From assembly GCF_002237655.1 (NCBI RefSeq), contig NZ_NOKT01000037.1, forward strand, positions 1 to 64,000: DNA of 64,000 nucleotides. The letters run 5' to 3'. Every line of letters starts with the position of its first letter. Positions within the stretch are counted from its first letter, which is position 1. The DNA is from Streptomyces sp. XY006. GTDB taxonomy: Bacteria > Actinomycetota > Actinomycetes > Streptomycetales > Streptomycetaceae. The position numbers were made by a program, and so were the translations under genes. The notes under the pieces were generated by a model that searched no databases, was not told the origin of the DNA, and saw only the letters and a list, made by a program, of their open reading frames with translations. Shown here in pieces: positions 52,308 to 61,084 of this stretch.

Positions 52308-55300
52308 CAACCACGGTCCAGGCTCCTCCACCGGCAGCCGTCCCGAGCACCGCGACCGCTTCGGGCCCGCCCGACGGCCCCCGGTCGCGGCGCTGGCTGC
52401 TGGGTTTCTGGGCCGTGGTGTTCGTGCTGTTCCTGGCGGTGCAGCCGGGGCGGCAGACGTTCGACACCAAACTCGGGGTGACCACCGATCCGGGCCGGTT
52501 CCTCGCCGATCTGGGGCAGTTGTGGCACGACCGGGCCGGGTTCGGCGGCATCCAGGACCAGTACGCCGGCTATCTGTGGCCGATGCTGCCGTTCTACTGG
52601 GTGTGCGACCTGGTGCGGCTGCCGGTGTGGCTGGCGGAGCGGCTGTGGCTGTCGGTGATCGTGTCCGTCGCCTTCTGGGGGGCGTTGCGGCTGGCGGAGC
52701 GGCTGCGGGTGGGCAGCGGGGCCTCGCGGCTGCTCGCGGCCGTGGCGTACGCGCTGTGGCCGCTGTTCACGACCGTCATCGGCTCCACGTCGGCCGCCGC
52801 GCTGCCCGGCGCGTTCCTGCCGTGGGTGCTGCTGCCGCTGACCGACGAGCGGTACGCCGCCCGGGTCGCCGCCCTGCGCTCGGCGCTGCTGGTGCCGTTC
52901 ATGGGCGGGGTGAACGCCTCGGCGACGCTGGCGTCCCTGCTGCCGGTGGGGCTGTACCTGCTGTCCCGGCCACCGGGGCCGCGGATGCGCAAGCTGATCG
53001 CCTGGTGGGCCCCGGCGGTGATCGTCGTGACGGCCTGGTGGTGGGTGCCGCTGCTGCTGCTCGGCGTCTACGGGGAGAACTTCCTCCCCTATATAGAGAC
53101 GGCGCAGACGACCACGGACACCATGTCGGCGACCGAGGCGCTGCGCGGGGCCGGGAACTGGGTCGCCTATCTGCACTTCGGTGAGGCCTGGCTGCCGGCC
53201 GGCTGGACCGTGGCCTCCTCCGTCCTGGTGATCGTGAGCTCGGCGCTGGCGGCCGGGCTGGGACTGGCCGGGCTCGCCCGGCGGGACATGCCCGAGCGGC
53301 GGTGGCTGGTGCTGACGGTGCTGGTGACCGCGCTGGTGCTGCTCGCCGGGTACGGCGGGGCGTTCGGGGCGCCGTTCCACGAGGTGATGCAGGGCTGGCT
53401 GGACGGGTGGCTGTCGCCGTTCCGCAACATCTACAAGTTCCAGACGGGACTGGCGCTGGCCCTCGTGCTGGGCCTGGCCCATCTGGTGGGGGTGGCCGCC
53501 GAGCGGCGCGGGGCCCGGCCGGTGCGCGGCCGGCGTTTCGCGCCGCTCGTGGCGGCCGTGCTGATCCTGCCCGGGCTGCTGTGGCCGTACCTCAACGGCT
53601 CGATCCTGAACCCCGGTTCCTTCCGGCAGCTGCCCGCCTACTGGCAGGCCACGGCCGACTGGCTGGAGAAGTACTCGCCGGACTCGCGCGCCCTGGTCGT
53701 CCCGGCCACCGCGCACGGCGTCTACACCTGGGGCTCCCCCATCGACCAGCCGCTCGACGTGCTCGCCGAGTCGCGCTGGGCGCAGCGCGACTACGTCCCG
53801 TTCGGCACGCCCGGCAACCGGCGCGCCATGGACGCCGTCGAGCAGGCCCTGCTGTCCGGTGCCCACGTGCCGGGGCTCGCCGACTACTTGAGCCGGGCCG
53901 GGCTGTACTACGTCGTCGTGCGCAACGACCTCGACCCCGACCAGATCGGCTCCGTGCCGACCACGACCGTCAAGCGCACGCTGGAGCAGTCGGGGTACGA
54001 GCGGGTCACGGGGCTCGGCCCGGTGATGACCGGCGGCCGGATCGCGCAGGACGCCCCGCTCCAGGTCGAGGGGCTCTACCCGCGGCAGCGGGCCGTGGAG
54101 ATCTACCGTCCGGCGGGCCCGGACGTCGTCCGGCCCGGGCAGGCCGGCCTCGCCCCGGTCGCCGACACGGCCGTGGTGTCCGGCGGGCCCGAGGCGCTGC
54201 TGCCGCTGGCGTCCGGACTGCGCGGGCGGGCCGCCGTCCTGACCGGGGACCACCACCCGGGGCTCGGCACCCCGGCCGTGCAGGTGGTGGGCGACGGGCT
54301 GCGCCGGGCCGACACCCGGTTCGGGCTGGTCAACGCCAACACCTCGTACACGTACACGCGCGACGAGCGCAACGCGTCCGGGGCGCAGCAGGACCCGGGT
54401 GAGAAGCCGCGCCAGATCCTGCCGGCCGAGGGCACCGAGCACCAGACGGTCGCCGAACTGCGCGGCGCGTCCTCGGTGTCGGCGTCCTCCTACGGCAACT
54501 GGCTGTTCCACCTGCCGCAGTACGACCCGGTGAACGCCTTCGACGGCAACCCGGACACCGCCTGGACCGAGGGCGCGCCGGACACGCCGGACGGGCAGTG
54601 GCTGCGCATCGGCTTCACCGGCCCCTACGCCATGCCGTCCTCCTTCAAGGTCACGCCGCTGCCCCAGGGAAGCGTGCGCGCGGCGGCGACGAAGGTGCGG
54701 GTGGAGACCGAGAAGGGCGAGCGGACCAGCTTCCTGCAGCCGAACGGCAGGACCCAGCGGATCAAGGCGCCCGAGGGCGCCACCCGCTGGATGAAGCTGA
54801 CCATCGTCGACTCGGTGGAGCGCAGGACCGGCCTCACCGGCGCGGGCTTCTCCGAGATCGACCTGCCCGACGTCCAGGTGACGCGGCTGCTGCGGCTGCC
54901 GTCCGACGCGGACGAGGCGAGTGCCGCCGCGACCGTCGTCTCCCTGCACCGCGCGTCCGACCCGACCGGTCTGTCCCCGGCCGGCACCGAGGCGGGCCTG
55001 CACCGCCGCTTCACCACGCCGGCCGCCGGCACGTACGAGGTGAGGGCGAGCGCGGTGCCGGTGCCGGGCGCGGCACTCGACGAGCTGCTCTACGAGGTGG
55101 CACCCGAGCAGCAGGCCCGGATCGTCGCCACCGCCGACTCCACCGCACGCCTCGGCGCGGGCATCGGGGCGCGCAACCTCACCGACGGCGACCTGACGAC
55201 GGCGTGGATCGCGGGCGACCGGCCGACGATCCACCTGCGCTGGGAGGGCAAGCAGCCGGTCGGCGAACTGGTCCTGGCCCCCGCGGGCGGACTGTCCGCC

Positions 55301-56476
55301 CGCGCCTCCGAGGTGCACATCAGCTCCCCGGACGGCGCGGCCATCGCCGGAGTCGACGAGAACGGCTGGGTCCGCTTCCCGCCGATCACCACCGACCGGC
55401 TGGACGTCACGGTCACCGGGACGGCCCCGCTGACCCTGCACAACCCTGTCGCCGACGAGGACCTGCGCCTGCCCGTGGGCCTGACCGAGGCCTACATCCC
55501 CTCCCTCGACCAGTACCGCACCCCGCAGCCGGACGGCACCCGCGCGTTCTCCCTGCCGTGCGGCAAGGGCCCGGACGTGGCGCTGGACGGCGAGCTGTAC
55601 CAGTCGAGCGTGAAGGGGACCGTGCGGGACCTGGTGGAGCGGCGGGGCGTGCAGGTGACGCTCTGCCAGGAGGGCCGCGGTGACACCGAGGTGCGGCTGG
55701 CGGCGGGCGAGCACCGGCTGGAGGGCGGTGACGCGGGCCCGCTGGCGCTCACGGACGTGACCCTGACGCGCGGGACGGTGCCCGAGGCCGCCGCGGCCGG
55801 GCGTGAGCTGCGGGTCCGGGACTGGCTGGGCGACCGGCGCGAGGTGACGGTCGGCTCGGGGGCGGCCGCGTACCTGACCACGTACGAGAACTTCAACGAC
55901 GGCTGGCGGGCCACGCTGGACGGCAAGGAGCTGACTCCGGTCCGGCTGGACGGCTGGCAGCAGGGCTGGCGGATCCCGGCCGGGGCGGGCGGCGCGGTGA
56001 AGCTGTCGTACGAGCCGGCCACCACCTACGACATCGGGCTGATCGGCAGCGGTGTGGGCATCGCGGCGCTGCTGGGCCTGGCGGTGTGGCGCCGCCGCGA
56101 GCCCAGCGCGGACGCGCCGCAGCCCGCCCCGCCGCTGCCCGGACTGTGGCTCGGCGCGGTGGCGCTGACGCTGGCCGGGGTGGTGATCGCGGGGTGGCTG
56201 GCGCTGCTGGTCCCGGCGCTGGCGCTGCTCGCCGCGCGGCGGCACGCGCTGCTGGTGCCGATCGCGTTCGCCGCCCTGGCCGCGGCGGGGATCGCCGCGG
56301 CCTTCGGGGCCGGGGAGCCGGTGGGCGCGGGCACGGGCGCGTTCGGGCACCTGGCCCAACTGCTGGCGCTGATAGGTCTGTTCGCGGGACTGGTGAGCCT
56401 GCGCGAGCAGCCGCGGCCGGAGGCGCCGACGCGGCCGTTGCCGAGGACGGACCCCGGGGAGGGCCAGGCCGTATGA
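52304..56476 (+). CDS. AftD-like GT-C arabinofuranosyltransferase (alpha-(1->3), DUF3367)
   Basis: A 1390-residue polytopic membrane protein, the size of mycobacterial AftD. It has an N-terminal GT-C membrane domain with FDTKLGVTTDP near residue 53 (D54 is the likely catalytic acid), about ten helices to residue 450 and the SPFRNIYKF block near 370. A large external part with two discoidin-like carbohydrate-binding domains (near 730 and 950) follows, and helices between about 1240 and 1365. AftD adds branching arabinofuranose from decaprenyl-phosphate-arabinose to cell-wall arabinan in mycobacteria; the Streptomyces sugar is unknown. ATG 52304 overlaps the methyltransferase stop. Confidence 0.9.
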   Translation: MTTTVQAPPPAAVPSTATASGPPDGPRSRRWLLGFWAVVFVLFLAVQPGRQTFDTKLGVTTDPGRFLADLGQLWHDRAGFGGIQDQYAGYLWPMLPFYWVCDLVRLPVWLAERLWLSVIVSVAFWGALRLAERLRVGSGASRLLAAVAYALWPLFTTVIGSTSAAALPGAFLPWVLLPLTDERYAARVAALRSALLVPFMGGVNASATLASLLPVGLYLLSRPPGPRMRKLIAWWAPAVIVVTAWWWVPLLLLGVYGENFLPYIETAQTTTDTMSATEALRGAGNWVAYLHFGEAWLPAGWTVASSVLVIVSSALAAGLGLAGLARRDMPERRWLVLTVLVTALVLLAGYGGAFGAPFHEVMQGWLDGWLSPFRNIYKFQTGLALALVLGLAHLVGVAAERRGARPVRGRRFAPLVAAVLILPGLLWPYLNGSILNPGSFRQLPAYWQATADWLEKYSPDSRALVVPATAHGVYTWGSPIDQPLDVLAESRWAQRDYVPFGTPGNRRAMDAVEQALLSGAHVPGLADYLSRAGLYYVVVRNDLDPDQIGSVPTTTVKRTLEQSGYERVTGLGPVMTGGRIAQDAPLQVEGLYPRQRAVEIYRPAGPDVVRPGQAGLAPVADTAVVSGGPEALLPLASGLRGRAAVLTGDHHPGLGTPAVQVVGDGLRRADTRFGLVNANTSYTYTRDERNASGAQQDPGEKPRQILPAEGTEHQTVAELRGASSVSASSYGNWLFHLPQYDPVNAFDGNPDTAWTEGAPDTPDGQWLRIGFTGPYAMPSSFKVTPLPQGSVRAAATKVRVETEKGERTSFLQPNGRTQRIKAPEGATRWMKLTIVDSVERRTGLTGAGFSEIDLPDVQVTRLLRLPSDADEASAAATVVSLHRASDPTGLSPAGTEAGLHRRFTTPAAGTYEVRASAVPVPGAALDELLYEVAPEQQARIVATADSTARLGAGIGARNLTDGDLTTAWIAGDRPTIHLRWEGKQPVGELVLAPAGGLSARASEVHISSPDGAAIAGVDENGWVRFPPITTDRLDVTVTGTAPLTLHNPVADEDLRLPVGLTEAYIPSLDQYRTPQPDGTRAFSLPCGKGPDVALDGELYQSSVKGTVRDLVERRGVQVTLCQEGRGDTEVRLAAGEHRLEGGDAGPLALTDVTLTRGTVPEAAAAGRELRVRDWLGDRREVTVGSGAAAYLTTYENFNDGWRATLDGKELTPVRLDGWQQGWRIPAGAGGAVKLSYEPATTYDIGLIGSGVGIAALLGLAVWRRREPSADAPQPAPPLPGLWLGAVALTLAGVVIAGWLALLVPALALLAARRHALLVPIAFAALAAAGIAAAFGAGEPVGAGTGAFGHLAQLLALIGLFAGLVSLREQPRPEAPTRPLPRTDPGEGQAV

Positions 56477-57720
56477 CGACGCCGGTCCGCATCCCGTTCC
56501 CGGTGGTGGACGAGGTCTCCCGGCACTGCCTCCAGGAGGAGGAGCCGGAGACCGTCCACATCGAGGTCCACCTGCCGGGGCCGCTCGACCGGTCACGCCT
56601 GCGCAAGGCGTTCCTGGAGGCGCTGCACCGGCATCCGCGGATCCTCATGCGGGAGGCGCCGGGGCCGTGGTACCGGCGGCGCTACGAGTGGGAGCTGACG
56701 CGCGAGCCCGACGTGGAGGTGGTGACCTTCGCCCCGCCGGGCCCGCGCGCCGTGCGGGAGGCCAGGGCCCGGGCCCTGGCGCAGGCCCCGCCGCTGTCGC
56801 AGTCCCCGCCGGTCCGTCTGGAAGTCGTGGACTCGGTCCTCTTCCTCACCATCAACCACACCGCCCTCGACGGCCCGGCCTGCCTGCGGGTCCTGGCCAC
56901 GGCCGCCGAACTGTACGGCGGCAGGGACAACTCCCCCGCCGCGCCCCCGGTCCGCCCCGCCGAACCGCACCGGGAACCGCCGGACACCCCGACCAACTGG
57001 ACACCTCCGGCGCGCGTCGCACGGGGCACGCCCGAGCCGTCCCCCGGCAACGGCATGCTGGTCACCGAACTGCCCCTGCCGCACCGCCCCAAGGGCTCCC
57101 CCTACACCGTCAACGACCAGCTCATGGTCACCACGGCGCTCACCCTCGCCCACTGGAACCGGGAGCACGGCGCCCGGCCCCGCCCGCTGCGCATCACCAT
57201 GCCCGTGGACGACCGCCCCCGGGACCTCTCGATGGCCATCGGCAACGGCACCCGCCTGGTGGAGGTCCCCTTCGCGCCGCGGGAACTGCGCGACCCCCAC
57301 CTGCCGGACCTGCTGCGCCGCACCGCGGAACGCACCCGGGCACTGAAGTCCCTGCCCCGCCCCCAGCTCGGTTACGGCGCCACCCTGCTCACCGCCCCCT
57401 GGGCGCCGGTCGCCGCCCGGGCCGCCCTCACCCGCACCCTGCGCCGGGCCGCCGCGCCCTGGACGTCGACGACCCTGCTCAGCAACATCGGCCGCATCCC
57501 CTACCCGCTGGACTTCGGCGAGGAGGCCGGCCGCGCGCACGCGGTCTGGTTCTCCGCCCCGGCCCGGATGCCGCGCGGCCTGACCGTGACGACCGCGTCC
57601 ACGGCCGGCCGCCTGCACCTAGCCCTGCGCTGGTCCCGCACCCTGCTCGGCCCCGGCGACGGCGCCCATCTGCGCGACCTGTTCGAGCACTACCTGCACA
57701 CCACGGAGGCCACGTCATGA
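56473..57720 (+). CDS. Condensation-superfamily acyltransferase (PapA/WS-like)
   Basis: The 415-residue protein has the chloramphenicol-acetyltransferase/condensation fold with catalytic motif NHTALDG (H129, D133) and a late structural segment TLLSNIGRIPYPLDF. No adenylation or carrier domain is near, so it is a stand-alone acyltransferase, as PapA proteins that acylate sugars or glycolipids. It sits between the AftD-like and second methyltransferase genes with 4-base overlaps on both sides, which suggests acylation of the product glycan (inference). Confidence 0.85.
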   Translation: MTTPVRIPFPVVDEVSRHCLQEEEPETVHIEVHLPGPLDRSRLRKAFLEALHRHPRILMREAPGPWYRRRYEWELTREPDVEVVTFAPPGPRAVREARARALAQAPPLSQSPPVRLEVVDSVLFLTINHTALDGPACLRVLATAAELYGGRDNSPAAPPVRPAEPHREPPDTPTNWTPPARVARGTPEPSPGNGMLVTELPLPHRPKGSPYTVNDQLMVTTALTLAHWNREHGARPRPLRITMPVDDRPRDLSMAIGNGTRLVEVPFAPRELRDPHLPDLLRRTAERTRALKSLPRPQLGYGATLLTAPWAPVAARAALTRTLRRAAAPWTSTTLLSNIGRIPYPLDFGEEAGRAHAVWFSAPARMPRGLTVTTASTAGRLHLALRWSRTLLGPGDGAHLRDLFEHYLHTTEATS

Positions 57721-58460
57721 CGGCCGTACCGACCACCGCGCCACACCCGAAGGACCTGCGCGACTTCTACGAGAACCCGGCCGTCCCCGTCGCCTCCGGC
57801 ACCCCGCGCAGCCTGCGCCAGGCGCGCATGCTGGCCCGGGCGCTCGGACCGGCCGCCGGCCGGCCGCGGACCGTCCTGGACATCGGCTGCGGCGACGGCA
57901 CCGCCGCGGCCACCGCCGCGCCCCTCCTCCCCGGCCACCGCATCGTCGGCGTCGACTGGTCCCAGGACGCGCTGCGCCGCGCCCGCACCCGCGTCCCGTA
58001 CGCGGTCCGCGGCGAACTCACCGGCGGCGGCCTGCCGTTCGCGTCCGGGTCGGCGGACGCGGTGCTGTTCAGCGAGGTGATCGAGCACCTCGTCGATCCG
58101 GACGCCGCGCTGGACGAGATCCGCCGCGTGCTGCGCCCCGGGGGCCATCTGATGCTGTCCACGCCGAACCTGGCCGCCTGGTACAACCGGGCCCTGCTGC
58201 TCGCGGGGGTGCAGCCGGTCTTCTCCGAGGTCAGCCTGCGCGGCATCCACGGCCGTCCGGGCTCGGAGGTCGTGGGGCACCTGCGGCTGTACACCCCGCG
58301 CGCGCTGCGGGAGTTCGTCGCCGCGTCCGGGTTCACGGTCGTACGGCTGGAGGGCGCTCCCTTCCACGGCGTGCCGCGCCCGCTGCGGCCGCTGGACCGG
58401 CTGGCCTGCGCCCGGCCGCAGCTCGCGTCGATCCTGTTGCTGCACGCCCAAAGGACGTAA
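57717..58460 (+). CDS. Class I SAM-dependent methyltransferase (glycan set, second)
   Basis: The 247-residue protein has motif I TVLDIGCGDGTAAAT, acidic VGVDWSQDAL, and SEVIEHLVDPDAALDEIRRV followed by LRPGGHLMLSTPN. This type modifies sugars, lipids or quinones. ATG 57717 overlaps the acyltransferase stop, and only three bases separate its stop from the transporter start. Confidence 0.9.
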   Translation: MTAVPTTAPHPKDLRDFYENPAVPVASGTPRSLRQARMLARALGPAAGRPRTVLDIGCGDGTAAATAAPLLPGHRIVGVDWSQDALRRARTRVPYAVRGELTGGGLPFASGSADAVLFSEVIEHLVDPDAALDEIRRVLRPGGHLMLSTPNLAAWYNRALLLAGVQPVFSEVSLRGIHGRPGSEVVGHLRLYTPRALREFVAASGFTVVRLEGAPFHGVPRPLRPLDRLACARPQLASILLLHAQRT

Positions 58461-58463
58461 CCC

Positions 58464-59381
58464 ATGTGGTGGGGAGTGGCCGCGGCCCTGCTGGCGAACA
58501 CCCTGTACAGCCTGGGTTTCGTGCTGGAGAAGCGGGCGCTCACCTCGCTCCCCGAGGTGAGCATCCGGCAGCCGGCCCGGCTGCTGCGCCTGGTCCTCGG
58601 CAGCCCGCTGTGGATCGGCGGCTCCCTCGCCCTCGCCGCCGGTTTCGCCGCCCAGCTCGTCGTCTACCGCACCCTGCCGATCGCCGCCGCGCAGGGCATC
58701 TTCGTCTCCGGTCTGGTGCTGCTCGTGCTGCTGTCGGCCCGGCTGCTGGGCGAGGAGACCAGCGGCCGGGAGCGGTACGCGCTCGGGGCGATCCTGCTCG
58801 CGCTGCTGATGGTGGTGCTGTCGCTGCGCGAGGGCGCCGACAGCGTCAGCCAGGACGCCCCCTACCAGCTGATCCTGCTGGTGTGCGTGCCGTCGCTGGC
58901 GGCCGGGGTGTGGCTGTACGGCTCCGCCGAGCGGCGCGCCCGCAACCGGCACCGGCGCCCGACGACCGGCGTCGAGTACGGCGTGGCGGTGGGCCTGCTG
59001 TACGGGGTGAGCTCGCTGGCCATCAAGGGCGTCTCCGGCCATCTGACGACGGACGGGATCGGCGGCGCGGTGCTGGACCTGCTGGGCTCCCCGTATCCGT
59101 ATCTGCTGCTGTTCACCGGCGTGTTCGGCCTGGTGATGTCGCAGGCGGCGCTGCAGCGCTGCCGTGCCTCGCTGATCGTGCCGGTGTGCACGACCGTGAC
59201 CTGCCTGTTCACGGCCGTGCTCGGCACGCTGTCGTTCGGCGAGGCCCTGCCGCACGAGCCGCTGCGGCTCGCGCTGCGGGTGGCGGGCACGGCCCTCGCG
59301 GTCGCCGTGCTGCTGGCCATGCCGAAGCACGACTCCGCTCCCCAACCCACCGCACCGGCCGAGGAGTTGGCATCCCCATGA
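58464..59381 (+). CDS. DMT/EamA-type membrane transporter
   Basis: The 305-residue protein has about nine or ten transmembrane helices arranged as two halves, typical of small drug/metabolite transporters. The start WWGVAAALLANTLYSLGFVLEKRAL resembles the magnesium/NIPA-like branch. In mycobacteria and others, small multidrug-type proteins flip polyprenyl-phosphate sugars across the membrane, so a flippase for a lipid-linked sugar used by the AftD-like enzyme is attractive (inference). Its stop overlaps the Trm112-like start. Confidence 0.85.
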   Translation: MWWGVAAALLANTLYSLGFVLEKRALTSLPEVSIRQPARLLRLVLGSPLWIGGSLALAAGFAAQLVVYRTLPIAAAQGIFVSGLVLLVLLSARLLGEETSGRERYALGAILLALLMVVLSLREGADSVSQDAPYQLILLVCVPSLAAGVWLYGSAERRARNRHRRPTTGVEYGVAVGLLYGVSSLAIKGVSGHLTTDGIGGAVLDLLGSPYPYLLLFTGVFGLVMSQAALQRCRASLIVPVCTTVTCLFTAVLGTLSFGEALPHEPLRLALRVAGTALAVAVLLAMPKHDSAPQPTAPAEELASP

Positions 59382-59599
59382 AGCCCGACGACCCGCTGCT
59401 GAAGATCCTGGCGTGCCCGCTCGACAAGGGCCCGCTGCATCTGCTGCCCGAGGAGGCCGGGCACGAGGAGGCGCTGTACAACCCGCGCCTGCACCGCCGT
59501 TACCCGATCGTCGACGGCATTCCGCAGCTGCTGCCGTCCTCGGGCGAGCAGGTCCCGGACGAGGTGCACGAGGACCTCCTCAAGAGGATGGCGCCGTGA
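59378..59599 (+). CDS. Trm112-like small protein with a single cysteine
   Basis: The 73-residue protein has the Trm112/YcaR fold pattern (LLKILACPLDKGPL, then RRYPIVDGIPQLLP). The zinc-ribbon form has a CPxC pair and a further cysteine; here only C13 remains, so it probably does not bind zinc in the usual way. Trm112 proteins activate methyltransferase partners, and this one is coupled (GTGA overlap) to the FkbM methyltransferase gene and lies near two others. Confidence 0.88.
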   Translation: MKPDDPLLKILACPLDKGPLHLLPEEAGHEEALYNPRLHRRYPIVDGIPQLLPSSGEQVPDEVHEDLLKRMAP

Positions 59600-60423
59600 C
59601 CAGCCTGGCGGCGCGTCTCGCCCCCTTCCTGCCCGGGCGGCTGGTGGCCGCGACGGCCCGGGCGCTGTATCCCCGCTTCGAGCCGGAGCTGGCCCGGCTC
59701 GCCGAGCTGTGCCCGCCGGACTGCGGGACGGCGGTGGACGTCGGCGGCTGGTACGGGCCCTGGACGCACCGGCTGTCCGGCCGCGCCGAGCACGTCGTGG
59801 CGATCGAGCCGGTGCCGCATCTGGCCCGGCTGCTGGCGGCCGCCGCCCCGCCGAACGTCCGGGTGGTGCGCGCGGCCGCCTCGGACCGGCCGGGCATCGC
59901 CCGCCTGTGGCTGCCGTCGGGCGACTCGGGCGACCGGGGCGTCTCCTCGCTGGTGCGGCGCGACATCCACGGCATGGCCCTGGACGTGCCCAGCGTCACC
60001 CTGGACGAGCTGGGACTGCGCCACGTGGGCTTCATCAAGATCGACGTGGACGGCAACGAACCGGCGGTGCTGCGCGGCGCGACCGGTGTGCTGGCGCGCG
60101 ACCGGCCCGCCCTCTTCGTCGAACTGGAGTCCCGTATCCAGCCGATCGCGCCGGTGGTGACGTATCTGGCCCTGCTGGGCTACGAGGGCTGGGTGCTGCC
60201 CGGGGACACCTGGGTGCCGCTGGCCGGGTTCCCGCTGGAGGACCACCAGGCCCGCGCCTCCCACGTCGTCTCGCACGGCCTGCTCCGCCGCGTGCTGCCG
60301 ACTCCGCTCCTGCGGGGCCCGCGCTACGTCAACTCGGTGCTGTTCCTGCCCGACGGCCGCCGCCCCGGCACCGCCCCGGTGGGCGACGATGGGTCGCATG
60401 CCCTCCGGAAAGCACCCCGCTAG
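59596..60423 (+). CDS. FkbM family methyltransferase
   Basis: The 275-residue protein has the FkbM domain with AVDVGGWYGPWTHRLS, AIEPVPHLARLL and the later FIKIDVDGNEPAVLRGA. FkbM enzymes O-methylate sugars or polyketides. GTG 59596 overlaps the Trm112-like stop by four bases. It is the third methyltransferase of the set. The last 26 bases overlap the next gene in another frame. Confidence 0.9.
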   Translation: MTSLAARLAPFLPGRLVAATARALYPRFEPELARLAELCPPDCGTAVDVGGWYGPWTHRLSGRAEHVVAIEPVPHLARLLAAAAPPNVRVVRAAASDRPGIARLWLPSGDSGDRGVSSLVRRDIHGMALDVPSVTLDELGLRHVGFIKIDVDGNEPAVLRGATGVLARDRPALFVELESRIQPIAPVVTYLALLGYEGWVLPGDTWVPLAGFPLEDHQARASHVVSHGLLRRVLPTPLLRGPRYVNSVLFLPDGRRPGTAPVGDDGSHALRKAPR

Positions 60424-60997
60424 CCCCTTCGGTCCGCTCGACTTCCAGCTGGTGCTGCTGCGCCGCATGGCCGACCACAACCCGGGCCTGGTGGAGGACG
60501 CCCGGCACGAGCTGGGCGTGTCGATCGCCGGCATGCGCGAGGCCAACAAACGCTGGCAGGCGATGGTCCGCTCCCCGCGCTCCCGCGCGCCCCTGTCCCG
60601 GTACCGCTCCGTCCTGGGCGAACCGGAGTCCCGCGCGCCGCGCCGGATCGGCGACCTGGACTGCGAGGCGTGGCTGTGGCCGCTGCCCCTCTGGCCGGAC
60701 CTGCGCTTCGAGGTGCTGACCGCCCCGAACGGCGCGGTGTGGAACGAGTGGCTGGTCCGCGCCCCGGGCGCGCCGGGCCCGGCTCTGCGCACCCTGGACG
60801 ACCTCACGCCCTGGTCCTGCACGGTCGACGAGGCGGCCCGCGCCTTCGCCCCGGCGCGCCCCCTGGAGGGCTCGGCACCGACCCGGTGGGGACTGGCGTT
60901 CACCGCGCCGGACGCCCGGGGCGTGCGGCGGGACGTCGTCGCCGAGTTCACCTGGGGGCTGCTGCAGCGGGTGGCCGTCACCGGGACTCCGGGCTGA
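60398..60997 (+). CDS. Conserved-looking protein of unknown function
   Basis: The 199-residue soluble protein has no motif I can name. It begins with a basic helical region (PLDFQLVLLRRMADHNPGLV) and has a Trp-rich middle (CEAWLWPLPLWPDLRFEVL and NEWLVRAPG). It is the last gene of the glycan set, overlaps fkbM by 26 bases and ends at a hairpin. ATG 60398 is used; ATG 60389 is three codons earlier. Confidence 0.72.
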   Translation: MPSGKHPASPFGPLDFQLVLLRRMADHNPGLVEDARHELGVSIAGMREANKRWQAMVRSPRSRAPLSRYRSVLGEPESRAPRRIGDLDCEAWLWPLPLWPDLRFEVLTAPNGAVWNEWLVRAPGAPGPALRTLDDLTPWSCTVDEAARAFAPARPLEGSAPTRWGLAFTAPDARGVRRDVVAEFTWGLLQRVAVTGTPG

Positions 60998-61031
60998 GTT
61001 CCCGCCGGCCCGGTCCAGGGCCGGCGGGAAC
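60998..61031. terminator. Terminator at the end of the glycan gene set
   Basis: GTTCCCGCCGGCCC (60998-61011) pairs perfectly with 61018-61031 over GGTCCA, a 14-bp stem starting at the base after the stop codon. The next gene converges. Confidence 0.9.
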
Positions 61032-61084
61032 CGGTCGGGGAAGGCGGACCGCAGGAAGGTCGGCAGCCGCAGGGCGGCGTCGCT

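Noticed and set aside
52208..56596. Very long open frame opposite the AftD-like gene
   Set aside because: High GC leaves few stops in shadow frames; the product is Arg/Gly/Ala-rich with no domain, whereas the forward frame gives a complete membrane enzyme.
52304..60997. Mycobacterial-type arabinogalactan pathway
   Set aside because: Only an AftD-like gene is here. No emb-type, decaprenyl-phosphoribose or mycolate genes are visible, so I claim only a glycan of unknown structure.
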